Origin: a bacterium
GTDB taxonomy: Bacteria; JAGOBX01
NCBI GenBank assembly: GCA_029551925.1
Contig: JAKPEO010000092.1
Span: forward strand, 1-50,075
Direction: 5' to 3'
Length of the DNA: 50,075 bases
This document shows, piece by piece, positions 17,386 through 25,486 of the stretch; positions within the stretch are counted from its first letter, which is position 1, and each line of letters begins with the position of its first letter. Made by a program: the position numbers and the translations under genes. The notes below the pieces were generated by a model. The model was given only the letters and a program-made list of their open reading frames with translations, did no database searches and was not told where the DNA came from.

Positions 17386-18432
17386 ATGTTGGAAAAACAA
17401 AATTATTTTGAATATTCGGGAATAATACATATACACACCAAACATTCAAATGATGGCAGCGGTGGAGATTTTGAACAAGTGAAAACCGCACTGTCAAAAA
17501 CAAATGTTGATTTTTGTATTATAACAGATCATAATTCTATTGAAATAAAAGAATTTTATGGCGAGCAGATTTATAATAATTGCACAATTCTGATAGGCGA
17601 AGAAATCACGCCGCCGAATAAATCGCATCATTTACTTGCGTTGGATATCACTAATAAAATTACAGCGACAAATAATTATCAAGAAAATATTGATAATGTA
17701 AATAATCAAAATGGAATATCAGTAATCTGTCATCCAAATATCAAACGCACAATTTTTATTTTACGTGATTTATCGTGGTCTGATTGGAATGTAAATGGCT
17801 TTACAGGAATAGAATTGTGGTCGTATATGCTGGATTGGACTAAAGAACTGAATATTTTTAATATCTGGCTGTATATGCTTTTTCCGCATTGGGTAGTAAA
17901 AGAGCCAGATTTTGATATAGTGCAGCGTTGGGAAGAAATAAATAACAGCCGTAAATGCCCGTGTTTCGGCTGCGTTGACGCTCATATTTTAAAACTTGTG
18001 CCTTTCGGATTTAATAAGGTTTTTACTTATGAATTTTTGTTTAATACAATTCGCACAAATATAATAACGTTAAAACCATTAACAAATAATATTGACGATA
18101 ACAAAAAAATAATTTACAACGCATTAAAAGAAGGCGTAAGTTTTATGATTAATTATGAGGTCTGCGATAAAAAAGGATTTAGATTTTTTGTAGAATGTGA
18201 TGGCAAATTATATACTATTGGCGATACTATTGAATTAAACAGTAAGACCGCAATATTTACAGTGCAGACGCCGATAGTATGCGAAATAAGATTATTGCGC
18301 AACGGCGAAAATATCGCTTCAACTTTTGATAATGAATTAGATTATATTTGTTCGCTGCCAGGTAATTATCGAGTAGAGACAATTTATTCGCATAGAAAAT
18401 GGATAATCACTAATTTCATTTATTTACGCTGA
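17386..18432 (+). CDS. PHP-domain metal-dependent phosphoesterase-like protein
   Basis: The 348-residue protein begins with PHP motifs: HIHTKHSNDGSG (motif I histidines), CIITDHNSIE (motif II), a Glu in LIGEEITPPNKSHHLLAL (motif III) and VICHPN (motif IV His). These residues hold two or three metals in phosphoesterases such as TrpH and histidinol phosphatase. The C-terminal ~90 residues look like a beta-rich accessory domain (TIELNSKTAIFTVQTPIVCEI split over 233-320). The substrate is unknown. It is the last gene of the plus-strand series that starts with the NtrC-type regulator. Confidence 0.8.
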   Translation: MLEKQNYFEYSGIIHIHTKHSNDGSGGDFEQVKTALSKTNVDFCIITDHNSIEIKEFYGEQIYNNCTILIGEEITPPNKSHHLLALDITNKITATNNYQENIDNVNNQNGISVICHPNIKRTIFILRDLSWSDWNVNGFTGIELWSYMLDWTKELNIFNIWLYMLFPHWVVKEPDFDIVQRWEEINNSRKCPCFGCVDAHILKLVPFGFNKVFTYEFLFNTIRTNIITLKPLTNNIDDNKKIIYNALKEGVSFMINYEVCDKKGFRFFVECDGKLYTIGDTIELNSKTAIFTVQTPIVCEIRLLRNGENIASTFDNELDYICSLPGNYRVETIYSHRKWIITNFIYLR

Positions 18433-18806
18433 TCTGCGCTGAATATTGTGCAGTTTACGAAAATCTAAAAATATCATCACAAAAAAATCTATACAAAAAA
18501 AATTATTTTATTGTTGGTTATTGTTTATATCCCATCTTTTCAGAGCACCTTGACGCAATTCTTCATATTTTATTTTTGACAGTTCTTTGTCCATAATATA
18601 TATTCATTGCCCAATTTTTTATTAGAAGTAGGGGGGCCCGTAGATGTTAGCATTAGGATTATATGCACCAATAATCTTTAAAAATAGTTTTGCCTTGGTA
18701 AAATTAATCGCAGTCATAGATATTCCACTGTTTTTTAAGAAAATTTAGTATAAAATTAATATTTTTTTCAATTACCTATAATTTTATTATTTTTTTTATT
18801 TTGTCA
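18433..18806. other. Intergenic region between converging operons
   Basis: This 374-bp gap separates the PHP gene (plus) from the last pseudopilin gene (minus). I see no terminator. It contains two short minus-strand open frames, described separately, and a GGGGGGCCC block that is unusually G/C-rich for this genome. Confidence 0.5.
18508..18717 (-). pseudogene. Remnant of a small gene or pair of micro-ORFs
   Basis: Two consecutive minus-strand frames look protein-like rather than random: 18717-18622 (31 aa, ending NPNANIYGPPYF) and 18594-18508 (28 aa, MDKELSKIKYEELRQGALKRW...). Neither has a good ribosome-binding site. They could be the decayed ends of one former gene broken by a frameshift near the G-run at 18631. 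I cannot name a family. Confidence 0.3.
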
Positions 18807-19391
18807 TCAAAAATTATTTTCTTTATCAAGATTAAATGACAAATGGTAAAGAGTATTATTATAATTTATTGACATTGCAATTTTATCGATTTCCGAATTT
18901 GCTGACTCATCAGTAATTTTAATCATTCGCAAAAACATTTCAATATTTATGTCATTGCAATTTTTTAAGGAGATTGTCTCATATAATTTTATTTCATCTT
19001 TGGATTGTTCAGATGTCAGTGCAAACACTTCTTTTTTTAAAAAATAATTTATGTTAGTATAATCTGTTTGTTTGGAATATCTGATTTTCAAAATCGGAGC
19101 ATTTATTGTCTGATACGGATTTTGACAATAAAATTCAATAAAAAAATTTCCTATTAAATCATCAAATTTGATTTTTTTGTTTTGAACACGCGAATTTAAC
19201 TCAGTATCAAGCGTTATATAAAATTCCGAAATTTTAGTTTCAGCGCTTAATTTTTTTATTGAATTATTAATGTTTTTGCTGTAAAAAAAATATACGCCGA
19301 TTATCAGTGAAAATAACAGTGATACAATACTGACGCTAATGATTAATTCTATAATGGTGAAACCAAATATTTTTTTATCGGCGGCAAGCAT
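18807..19391 (-). CDS. Type II/IV pseudopilin-like protein (GspJ/PulJ-like)
   Basis: The 194-residue protein begins with a short leader and a prepilin cleavage site, KKIFG|FTIIELIISVSIVSL, with Phe at +1 and Glu at +5, then one hydrophobic helix. The C-terminal part is a variable globular domain. Prepilin peptidase would cut after Gly10 and the mature protein would enter a pseudopilus or pilus. Size and position, second in a pair after a short GspI-like protein, suggest the minor pseudopilin GspJ role. It starts 5 nt after the preceding stop. No secretin, ATPase or platform protein is nearby. Confidence 0.75.
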   Translation of the reverse strand: MLAADKKIFGFTIIELIISVSIVSLLFSLIIGVYFFYSKNINNSIKKLSAETKISEFYITLDTELNSRVQNKKIKFDDLIGNFFIEFYCQNPYQTINAPILKIRYSKQTDYTNINYFLKKEVFALTSEQSKDEIKLYETISLKNCNDINIEMFLRMIKITDESANSEIDKIAMSINYNNTLYHLSFNLDKENNF

Positions 19392-19396
19392 ATTTT

Positions 19397-19783
19397 TTAA
19401 ATATCCACTAATTTTTTAAATATTAATTGCTGCTTTTCGTTATCTACAGACCATTCAATTTTAACAATACGCACAGGCGTTTCGTAACGTTCTAATTCAA
19501 ATTTGAACGCTTCTAATTGCAGAAAATCCGAAATTTTTTGAGTTTCAATTATTGATGAAATATTGTATTCAATATTATTTATGATAATTTTTGAATTATC
19601 AAATTTCATAGAATTTATATAATTATCAATTAGCATATAAGCGTGAAGTTCTGCTGAATATTTGTTTACGCGCATAATTGTAAAATTTATAGCGCTGATT
19701 ATCCCGATAGTCAGCGTAGAAATTATAAAAAGCGCGAATAACACTTCAATAATAGTCAATCCGGAATTATTTTTTTTCGTCAT
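19397..19783 (-). CDS. Type II/IV pseudopilin-like protein (GspI/PulI-like)
   Basis: The 128-residue protein has the prepilin signature NNSG|LTIIEVLFALFIISTLTIG: cleavage after Gly8, Leu at +1, Glu at +5 and a 20-residue hydrophobic helix. The short C-terminal domain is typical of minor pseudopilin GspI. Its start lies inside the end of the upstream glycosyltransferase-like gene (17-bp overlap), and the second pseudopilin follows within 5 nt, so all belong to one transcription unit. Confidence 0.75.
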   Translation of the reverse strand: MTKKNNSGLTIIEVLFALFIISTLTIGIISAINFTIMRVNKYSAELHAYMLIDNYINSMKFDNSKIIINNIEYNISSIIETQKISDFLQLEAFKFELERYETPVRIVKIEWSVDNEKQQLIFKKLVDI

Positions 19784-21278
19784 ATTTTATAATATTTTTT
19801 TCTGATAATTTATTAAGTAATTCCTGTATTTTATAATTTAACAAATCATAAGTAATTTTATGTATCATCGCTAATTCAGCAATCGCTTCTTTATTCGTTA
19901 AATCGCTGAATAATATTACTCTTTGATAATCATTTATTTTTTTTTCTAAATTATCAAACGCATTTATTAAATCATTATTGTCTAATTCAGCAGCGATAGT
20001 AGCAAAATTATTTTTTGCAAAATACGGAAGATATATATTTAGATGAGTCCATTCGCCGGCGCCTAATGTTAAGATAAATGCATTATTATTTAGTTCGCTT
20101 AATTTTTTCAAAGTTTGCGTTGCGATAAAATATTTATTGTTTTTTTCGCGGCTGTATTTTTTTATATATCCGAAGAATACAGCGTAAAATTGATAAATCG
20201 CTAAAATGACGATAAATGCAAAAATTAAAAATTTTATTTTTTGATTTTTTAGAGTTGTGAGAATTTTATCGAGCGCTTCGCTGAATAAAAATATAATAAA
20301 TACGAGCGCCCACCAGTTTTCAGGATTATTCGGATGCCAATATATAACAACAGCGGAATACAAAATAGTCAATAGAATCAAAAATAATCTGAAATTATTC
20401 TTTTGTTTGCGTTTTAAAAAATATATTTGAAAAATCAAGACAATCGAAATTATAAAAATTAGCAGAATGATTTTTTTTGTGCCGCCGCCGAATAGCGCAT
20501 AACTCAAACCTTTTAATGTATCCGCAAAATAGTTTGTTGTGACATTCGACCAATAGCCCTTTTGTTGATAGCGCGTCAGCCAAGTCATCAGAGTTTGAAA
20601 ATTTTTGATTTTCAAAAAATAATAAGCGCAGAATAAATACGGAATAATAGTAAAACAAAATAACGCGGTGCAGAATTTTATAATAACAGAAATTTTGTTT
20701 TTCAGAGTATCGGCAGTATAGGTTAATAAAAATAATGCGCTAATAAAAATCATTAAATTTACCTGATGAAACGCAGGCGCTAATCCGCAAAGCGTCACTG
20801 CAATATAGAAATTAATTTTTTGAGATGTTTGAATGTATCGTAAAATATTATAACTAATAAGTAGAAGAATAAACATATTTGGCAGATGCAGTTCTGCATC
20901 CATACTATAATACCAAAACCAATAAGAAAAATTAACAAGCGCTGCACAACTAATTTTTATAATTGCGTTGTCAAATAGGGCATCAGCAATTTTATAAATT
21001 AGATATATGCAAAAAATCGCTGAAATAATTGAGAAAATTTGACCTGCTAATAATCCGCTGATGCTTATTTTTAAAAATAACAATATTTGGTAAAAGCAAT
21101 ATAATATCGGAGTATAAAGTAGATGATATGGATGAAAAAATAAATCCGCGTTCGGCTGTTCTATGACAAGAGAATGACCAATCGCGTCAAAACTATAGTT
21201 TTTTGAAAGAAACAAAAATGTTAAAATTAAATAGAGTGTAGATTGTATTATGAAAAAATAGCGCGTTAGATTTTTCAT
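19767..21278 (-). CDS. Multi-pass membrane protein, GT39/PMT-like glycosyltransferase fold
   Basis: The 503-residue protein has roughly ten to twelve membrane helices and a C-terminal soluble region of about 130 residues. An early acidic loop (SFDAIGHSLVIEQPNAD, then HPYHLLYTPIL) resembles the first periplasmic loop of dolichol-phosphate-mannose-type transferases (GT-C fold), which take sugar from a polyprenyl-phosphate donor; the classical DE pair is not clear, so function is uncertain. An ATG at 21314 overlaps the hydrolase by 34 bp. I prefer the ATG at 21278, which begins right after the hydrolase stop and directly precedes the first helix (MKNLTRYFFIIQSTLYL). Confidence 0.65.
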   Translation of the reverse strand: MKNLTRYFFIIQSTLYLILTFLFLSKNYSFDAIGHSLVIEQPNADLFFHPYHLLYTPILYCFYQILLFLKISISGLLAGQIFSIISAIFCIYLIYKIADALFDNAIIKISCAALVNFSYWFWYYSMDAELHLPNMFILLLISYNILRYIQTSQKINFYIAVTLCGLAPAFHQVNLMIFISALFLLTYTADTLKNKISVIIKFCTALFCFTIIPYLFCAYYFLKIKNFQTLMTWLTRYQQKGYWSNVTTNYFADTLKGLSYALFGGGTKKIILLIFIISIVLIFQIYFLKRKQKNNFRLFLILLTILYSAVVIYWHPNNPENWWALVFIIFLFSEALDKILTTLKNQKIKFLIFAFIVILAIYQFYAVFFGYIKKYSREKNNKYFIATQTLKKLSELNNNAFILTLGAGEWTHLNIYLPYFAKNNFATIAAELDNNDLINAFDNLEKKINDYQRVILFSDLTNKEAIAELAMIHKITYDLLNYKIQELLNKLSEKNIIKYDEKK

Positions 21279-21280
21279 AA

Positions 21281-22198
21281 TTATTTTTTTAGGAAGTTGA
21301 TGAGTTTTTGCCAACTTTTATTATCAGCATTATCTGCAAATGCATGCGCTTCATCGTCATAAATTACTAATTCAAATTGCTTTTGCTGTTTTTTCATTAA
21401 TTCCTGCAATTTTAGCGACTGCTCTAATTTTACTGTTTTATCCGCTCTGCCGTGAAATACTAAAATCGGAATATTGACTAAATTACAGTTATACAACGGT
21501 GAACGATTATAGAAAAATTCCATAATTTCTTTGCCTGTTAATTTCAAATTTTGTTTTAGTATATTAAATTCATTTTCTGAAATTTCAATGCCGCCTAATT
21601 GTGGATAATATAAAACTAATTTATCGAATATATTTGATATTTCCGCGGCGGTAAGAGCAATGCCGCCGCCCCAACTATAACCAATACAATATATTTTATT
21701 TAATTTAAATTGATATTTTAACGAAATTGCGGCATTTATTATATCTATGCTTTCGCCGGGATACGGATAATTATTGCGTCCCTCGGATTGATAATATCCG
21801 CGATAATCTGGAATAATAACGATATATCCATCTTTTGCTAATTTTTCGCCAGTCATAAATGTGCCCATACCGGGATAATAATATTGGACTGGATAATATC
21901 CGTGCGCGATGACTATTCCTTTTTTAAAATTAATATTTTTTGAACTCGTATCTTTTGGTCTAAACAACAACCCTGTAATTTTTAAGTCGTCAGAACGATA
22001 ATAAATAGTATCTACTTTTACTGATGACGCTAAAATGCTTGAATCTATTGTTACAATATTTGAAGGCGTAAAGTTTCGCAATCTCAAATTTTTTTGATAG
22101 ACCTTCGCTAATTCGGTCATTATATTGCTATTATTTTGCGCTGACAGCGCATTATTTGCAAATACTAATAAAAATATTAAAAAAAATATTTTTTTCAT
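21281..22198 (-). CDS. Secreted alpha/beta hydrolase (dienelactone hydrolase/prolyl oligopeptidase-like)
   Basis: The 305-residue protein starts with a signal peptide (MKKIFFLIFLLVFANNALSA). It shows alpha/beta-hydrolase landmarks: KGIVIAHGYYP oxyanion strand, IIPDYRGYYQSEG, nucleophile elbow GYSWG (Ser175), then FHGRADKTV with the catalytic Asp and DDEAHAF with the His. It is probably a periplasmic esterase or peptidase; the substrate is unknown. It sits 18 bp after the TPR kinase gene and immediately before the membrane glycosyltransferase-like gene, so it is probably co-transcribed. Confidence 0.85.
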   Translation of the reverse strand: MKKIFFLIFLLVFANNALSAQNNSNIMTELAKVYQKNLRLRNFTPSNIVTIDSSILASSVKVDTIYYRSDDLKITGLLFRPKDTSSKNINFKKGIVIAHGYYPVQYYYPGMGTFMTGEKLAKDGYIVIIPDYRGYYQSEGRNNYPYPGESIDIINAAISLKYQFKLNKIYCIGYSWGGGIALTAAEISNIFDKLVLYYPQLGGIEISENEFNILKQNLKLTGKEIMEFFYNRSPLYNCNLVNIPILVFHGRADKTVKLEQSLKLQELMKKQQKQFELVIYDDEAHAFADNADNKSWQKLINFLKK

Positions 22199-22216
22199 TA
22201 TATCGAATTTTGTTTT

Positions 22217-24034
22217 TTATTTTTTGATTTCTAAATGAAATGTCGTACCCTTGCCCAACATACTTTCGCAATATATATTATAATTCAAAATATTGCATAA
22301 TTTTTTGACAATATACAAGCCCAAGCCAACTGATTCTTCGTCGCCAGTAGGTTTCGGAGTTAATCGCGTGAATTTTTTGAACATTTTATTCAAATCTTCA
22401 GCGCTCAATCCGGGGCCCGAATCTTTTATGCTTATTCGTAAGATTCCGTTTGTTTCAGTGAAAGCGACAATTACTTTTGTTCCTTTAAATGAATATTTTA
22501 TAGCATTTGAAAGTAAATTGTCTAATACTTGTTTTAATAATGCTGCGTCAGTTTCAATAACAATATCTTTATTTATTTGTATATCTGATTCAATTTTTAT
22601 ACATTTTTTTTCTGCTGAGATTTTGTAATTTTCAATAAGTTCAGTTAATAATTTCTTCAAATCCACTTCTTGTTTTTTAGGCGATATACCGGCGTTTTCT
22701 ATCATATTAGCGTCTAAAATATTGGTTATTATATGCTGCATTCTGTTTGCGCCGTTATTAATCATTGAAGAATATTGCAGAATTTTTTCGTCGTCTGTTG
22801 AAACTGCAATTAAATCATTTCCGCCTATTATCAAACTAAGCGGATTTTTTAAGTCGTGCGAAGCAATACCGATAAATTCGTTTTTTTCTTTTATTGCTTC
22901 TTCAAGTTTTGATTTTTGTCTATTAATTTCTTTATATGATTTTTTTATTTTTATAATGAAAAACAAAAATAAAAATACGGCAATAATCAAAACAGCGATA
23001 ATCCAGTTTTGATAAAAATTTTTTAGTTCCAAATATTTTTTTTCAAGTTCGAGTTTTTCAGTATCAAACTGTATCTGCTGTTCATAAATTCTGCGCGCTT
23101 TTTCTAAATCAAAAATTTCTAATTGTAGATCAGCGAATGCTTTATGATTTTCTAAATAATTTAATTTATCGCCTTTTTTTAAATATAAATCTTTTAAAAA
23201 TTTATATGAGTCCATCTGTATATCTTTTGCATTTAATGCTGTTGATATTTTTAATGATTCGTTTAGGCATTTCAGTGCTTTATCATATTCTTTTAAAGCA
23301 GTATATGCTTCACCAAGATTATTCAGAGAATTAGCGATATCCCATTTACTGTTTATGAAGACGCTCAAATTATAAGCGCGTAAAAAATAATCGAGCGCTT
23401 TTTGTGGAATTTCTTGTTTTATATAGATTGTGCCTAAATTATTAAGCGGAAAAGTGAAGATTTTAATATTTCCTAATTTGGGTTGTAATGACAGAGCGTT
23501 TTCAAAATATTTTATTGCTTCTGCATAATTATTTTTATGATAATATATATTTCCGATATAAGTAAGCGCTTGCGTAATGCCAGTATCGTTTTTAAGATTC
23601 AAAAAAATTTGAAGAGCATTATTGTAATGTTCAATGCTTTTGTCATAATTTTTTATGAATTTATAAATCATCCCGATATTATTATTGATTTCAGCGATAC
23701 CGAGCAAATTATTTTGTTTAGTGTATAGTTCTAATGCTCGTTTGTAATTTTCAAATGATTTGTCATACATAGAGATATAACTATATGCCAGTCCAAGATT
23801 TGTATATGCTTCGGCTTGAAGCAATATATCCTGTTTTCTTATCGCTTCGGCAAGAGCGCTATTCCATTTTTTTATATTATATTCCGGATTATTCCAAATT
23901 TCTTCTGTTTCAATTTTGAATAAATTTTGGGAGTCAATTTTTAAAAATAATAATTCGTCGTCTGTATTTTTTGCATTTGCAAAATTTACAGCCAAAAATA
24001 AAATAATAAAAAAAAGTTTGATAATATTTTTCAC
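22217..24034 (-). CDS. TPR-containing sensor histidine kinase
   Basis: The 605-residue protein has an N-terminal signal/anchor (IIKLFFIILFLAVNFANA), about five to six tetratricopeptide repeats (55-270; for example AYTNLGLAYSYISMYDKSFENYKRALELY), a coiled coil, one membrane helix (about 335-357), HisKA with IASHDLKNPLSLIIG (His393) and HATPase_c with LLSNAIKY, KDSGPGLS and GLGLYIVKKL. The layout, periplasmic TPR sensor plus cytoplasmic kinase without receiver, is common in Bacteroidota-like bacteria. The start is GTG, set by GAGGAG 10 nt upstream. It heads a five-gene minus-strand operon with hydrolase, membrane glycosyltransferase and two pseudopilins. No response regulator is adjacent. Confidence 0.9.
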   Translation of the reverse strand: MKNIIKLFFIILFLAVNFANAKNTDDELLFLKIDSQNLFKIETEEIWNNPEYNIKKWNSALAEAIRKQDILLQAEAYTNLGLAYSYISMYDKSFENYKRALELYTKQNNLLGIAEINNNIGMIYKFIKNYDKSIEHYNNALQIFLNLKNDTGITQALTYIGNIYYHKNNYAEAIKYFENALSLQPKLGNIKIFTFPLNNLGTIYIKQEIPQKALDYFLRAYNLSVFINSKWDIANSLNNLGEAYTALKEYDKALKCLNESLKISTALNAKDIQMDSYKFLKDLYLKKGDKLNYLENHKAFADLQLEIFDLEKARRIYEQQIQFDTEKLELEKKYLELKNFYQNWIIAVLIIAVFLFLFFIIKIKKSYKEINRQKSKLEEAIKEKNEFIGIASHDLKNPLSLIIGGNDLIAVSTDDEKILQYSSMINNGANRMQHIITNILDANMIENAGISPKKQEVDLKKLLTELIENYKISAEKKCIKIESDIQINKDIVIETDAALLKQVLDNLLSNAIKYSFKGTKVIVAFTETNGILRISIKDSGPGLSAEDLNKMFKKFTRLTPKPTGDEESVGLGLYIVKKLCNILNYNIYCESMLGKGTTFHLEIKK

Positions 24035-24080
24035 TGATTATTTTCTCCTCTTTTTATATTTGGATTTTTTATTTTTTTAC

Positions 24081-24109
24081 ATTATACGCAAATTAACAGT
24101 GGCAGTCAA
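24081..24109 (-). promoter_or_regulatory. Promoter of the TPR kinase operon
   Basis: On the minus strand TTGACT (24109-24104), a 17-bp spacer and TATAAT (24086-24081) give a predicted start near 24074, 40 nt before the GTG. Confidence 0.75.
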
Positions 24110-24253
24110 TAATTTTTTGAAAATTATAAAATGTAAAAATGCATCTAAATTATTGTTGTCTTTAATATCTTTAATAAATTTGATTTTGTATTCTTATGTT
24201 GATTTCACAGCGCAAAATAAAATATTAAAAATCAACAGTTAAAAAAACAAAAA

Positions 24254-25456
24254 TTATTTTAATTTGAAATATTTTAATTTTCCAATTTTTATTATCATTC
24301 CTTTTCTTATCTCAACAACATCAAATTGGTCATTAATTTTTTGATTATCAATTTTTATACCGCCTTGCTTGATTAATCTTTTAATTTCGCTCGCTGAAGA
24401 AAAGGCGTCTATATGTTTCAATAAAGTCAGCGCATCGCATTTGCCTTGTTCTATTATTTCTTTTGGCAATTCAAATTCCGGTATATCTTCCGGTATCTGA
24501 TGTTTAGAAAATACTCGTTTAAATTCTTTTGCTTCGTAATCTGCAATATCTTTATTAAAATATTCTGAGACAATTATCTTCGCTAATTTTTCCTTTAAAT
24601 CGCGCGGATTTAATTTTCCATTTTTTATTTGTTCTTTATAACTTGATAATTCAGCATTAGGAATATCAGTAAGCAACTCAAAGTAAGTAAACATTAAATC
24701 GTCGTTTATAGACATTAGTTTGCCAAACATATCTTTTGATGTTTCATTCAAACCGATATAATTGCCGTAACTTTTACTCATTTTTTTTACGCCGTCAGTG
24801 CCGGGCAATATCGGCATAGTCATAATTATTTGCGGTCTTAATCCAGCTTCAACCTGTAAATCGCGGCCTACTAATAAATTGAATTTTTGGTCTGTGCCGC
24901 CGATTTCTAAATCTGATTTCAGCACAACAGAATCATAGCCCTGTATTAATGGATATAAAAATTCATGGATACATATTGATTGATGGTTTGCATAGCGTTT
25001 CGCAAAATCATCGCGTTCTAACATTCGCGCAACAGTATATTTCGAGCAAAGTTTTATTACATCATTAAATTTCATTGGTTCGAGCCATTCGCTATTATAA
25101 TAAATATTTTCAATTTTTTGTGGGTCGAGTATTTTAAAAACTTGCTGCTTATAAGTTTCGGCATTTTTCAAAACTTCATCTTTTGATAATGGCGGACGCG
25201 TAGCTGTTCTGCCGGACGGATCGCCTAATTGAGCAGTGAAATCGCCGATAATCAATTGTATTTTATGTCCGAATTTTTGGAATAGCCGCAATTTTCTCAA
25301 AACAACAGTATGCCCTAAATGCAAATCAGGAGCAGTTGGGTCTGCGCCAAATTTAACTTTCAAACACTCTTTATTTTCCAAGCGTTTTTTAAATTCTTCT
25401 AATGGTATTATTTCTTGAACGCCGCGCGTTAATAATTCAAAATCCTCTGCATTCAT
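24254..25456 (-). CDS. tyrS: Tyrosyl-tRNA synthetase
   Basis: The 400-residue class I synthetase has the HIGH-type motif DLHLGHTVVLRKL, the Tyr-specific GDFTAQLGDPSGR block, QGYDSVVL and GGTDQKFNLLVGRDLQ, the KMSKS loop (VKKMSKSYGNYIGL), and a C-terminal S4 RNA-binding domain (KRLIKQGGIKIDNQKIND). It charges tRNA-Tyr in the cytosol. The length fits the longer bacterial TyrZ-like subgroup. An AGGA ribosome-binding site precedes the ATG. The gene follows the carboxyltransferase gene by 30 bp and probably shares its promoter. No T-box leader is seen. Confidence 0.97.
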   Translation of the reverse strand: MNAEDFELLTRGVQEIIPLEEFKKRLENKECLKVKFGADPTAPDLHLGHTVVLRKLRLFQKFGHKIQLIIGDFTAQLGDPSGRTATRPPLSKDEVLKNAETYKQQVFKILDPQKIENIYYNSEWLEPMKFNDVIKLCSKYTVARMLERDDFAKRYANHQSICIHEFLYPLIQGYDSVVLKSDLEIGGTDQKFNLLVGRDLQVEAGLRPQIIMTMPILPGTDGVKKMSKSYGNYIGLNETSKDMFGKLMSINDDLMFTYFELLTDIPNAELSSYKEQIKNGKLNPRDLKEKLAKIIVSEYFNKDIADYEAKEFKRVFSKHQIPEDIPEFELPKEIIEQGKCDALTLLKHIDAFSSASEIKRLIKQGGIKIDNQKINDQFDVVEIRKGMIIKIGKLKYFKLK

Positions 25457-25486
25457 AATTAATCTCTGTCCTTTTAATATTAAAAA

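Noticed and set aside
24110-24253. Inverted repeat GTTGATTT...AAATCAAC downstream of tyrS as a terminator
   Set aside because: A 23-nt spacer and no T-run after it on the minus strand; too weak to call.
25457-25486. T-box leader for tyrS
   Set aside because: The gap is only 30 bp, so there is no room for one; the unit's promoter is upstream of the carboxyltransferase gene.
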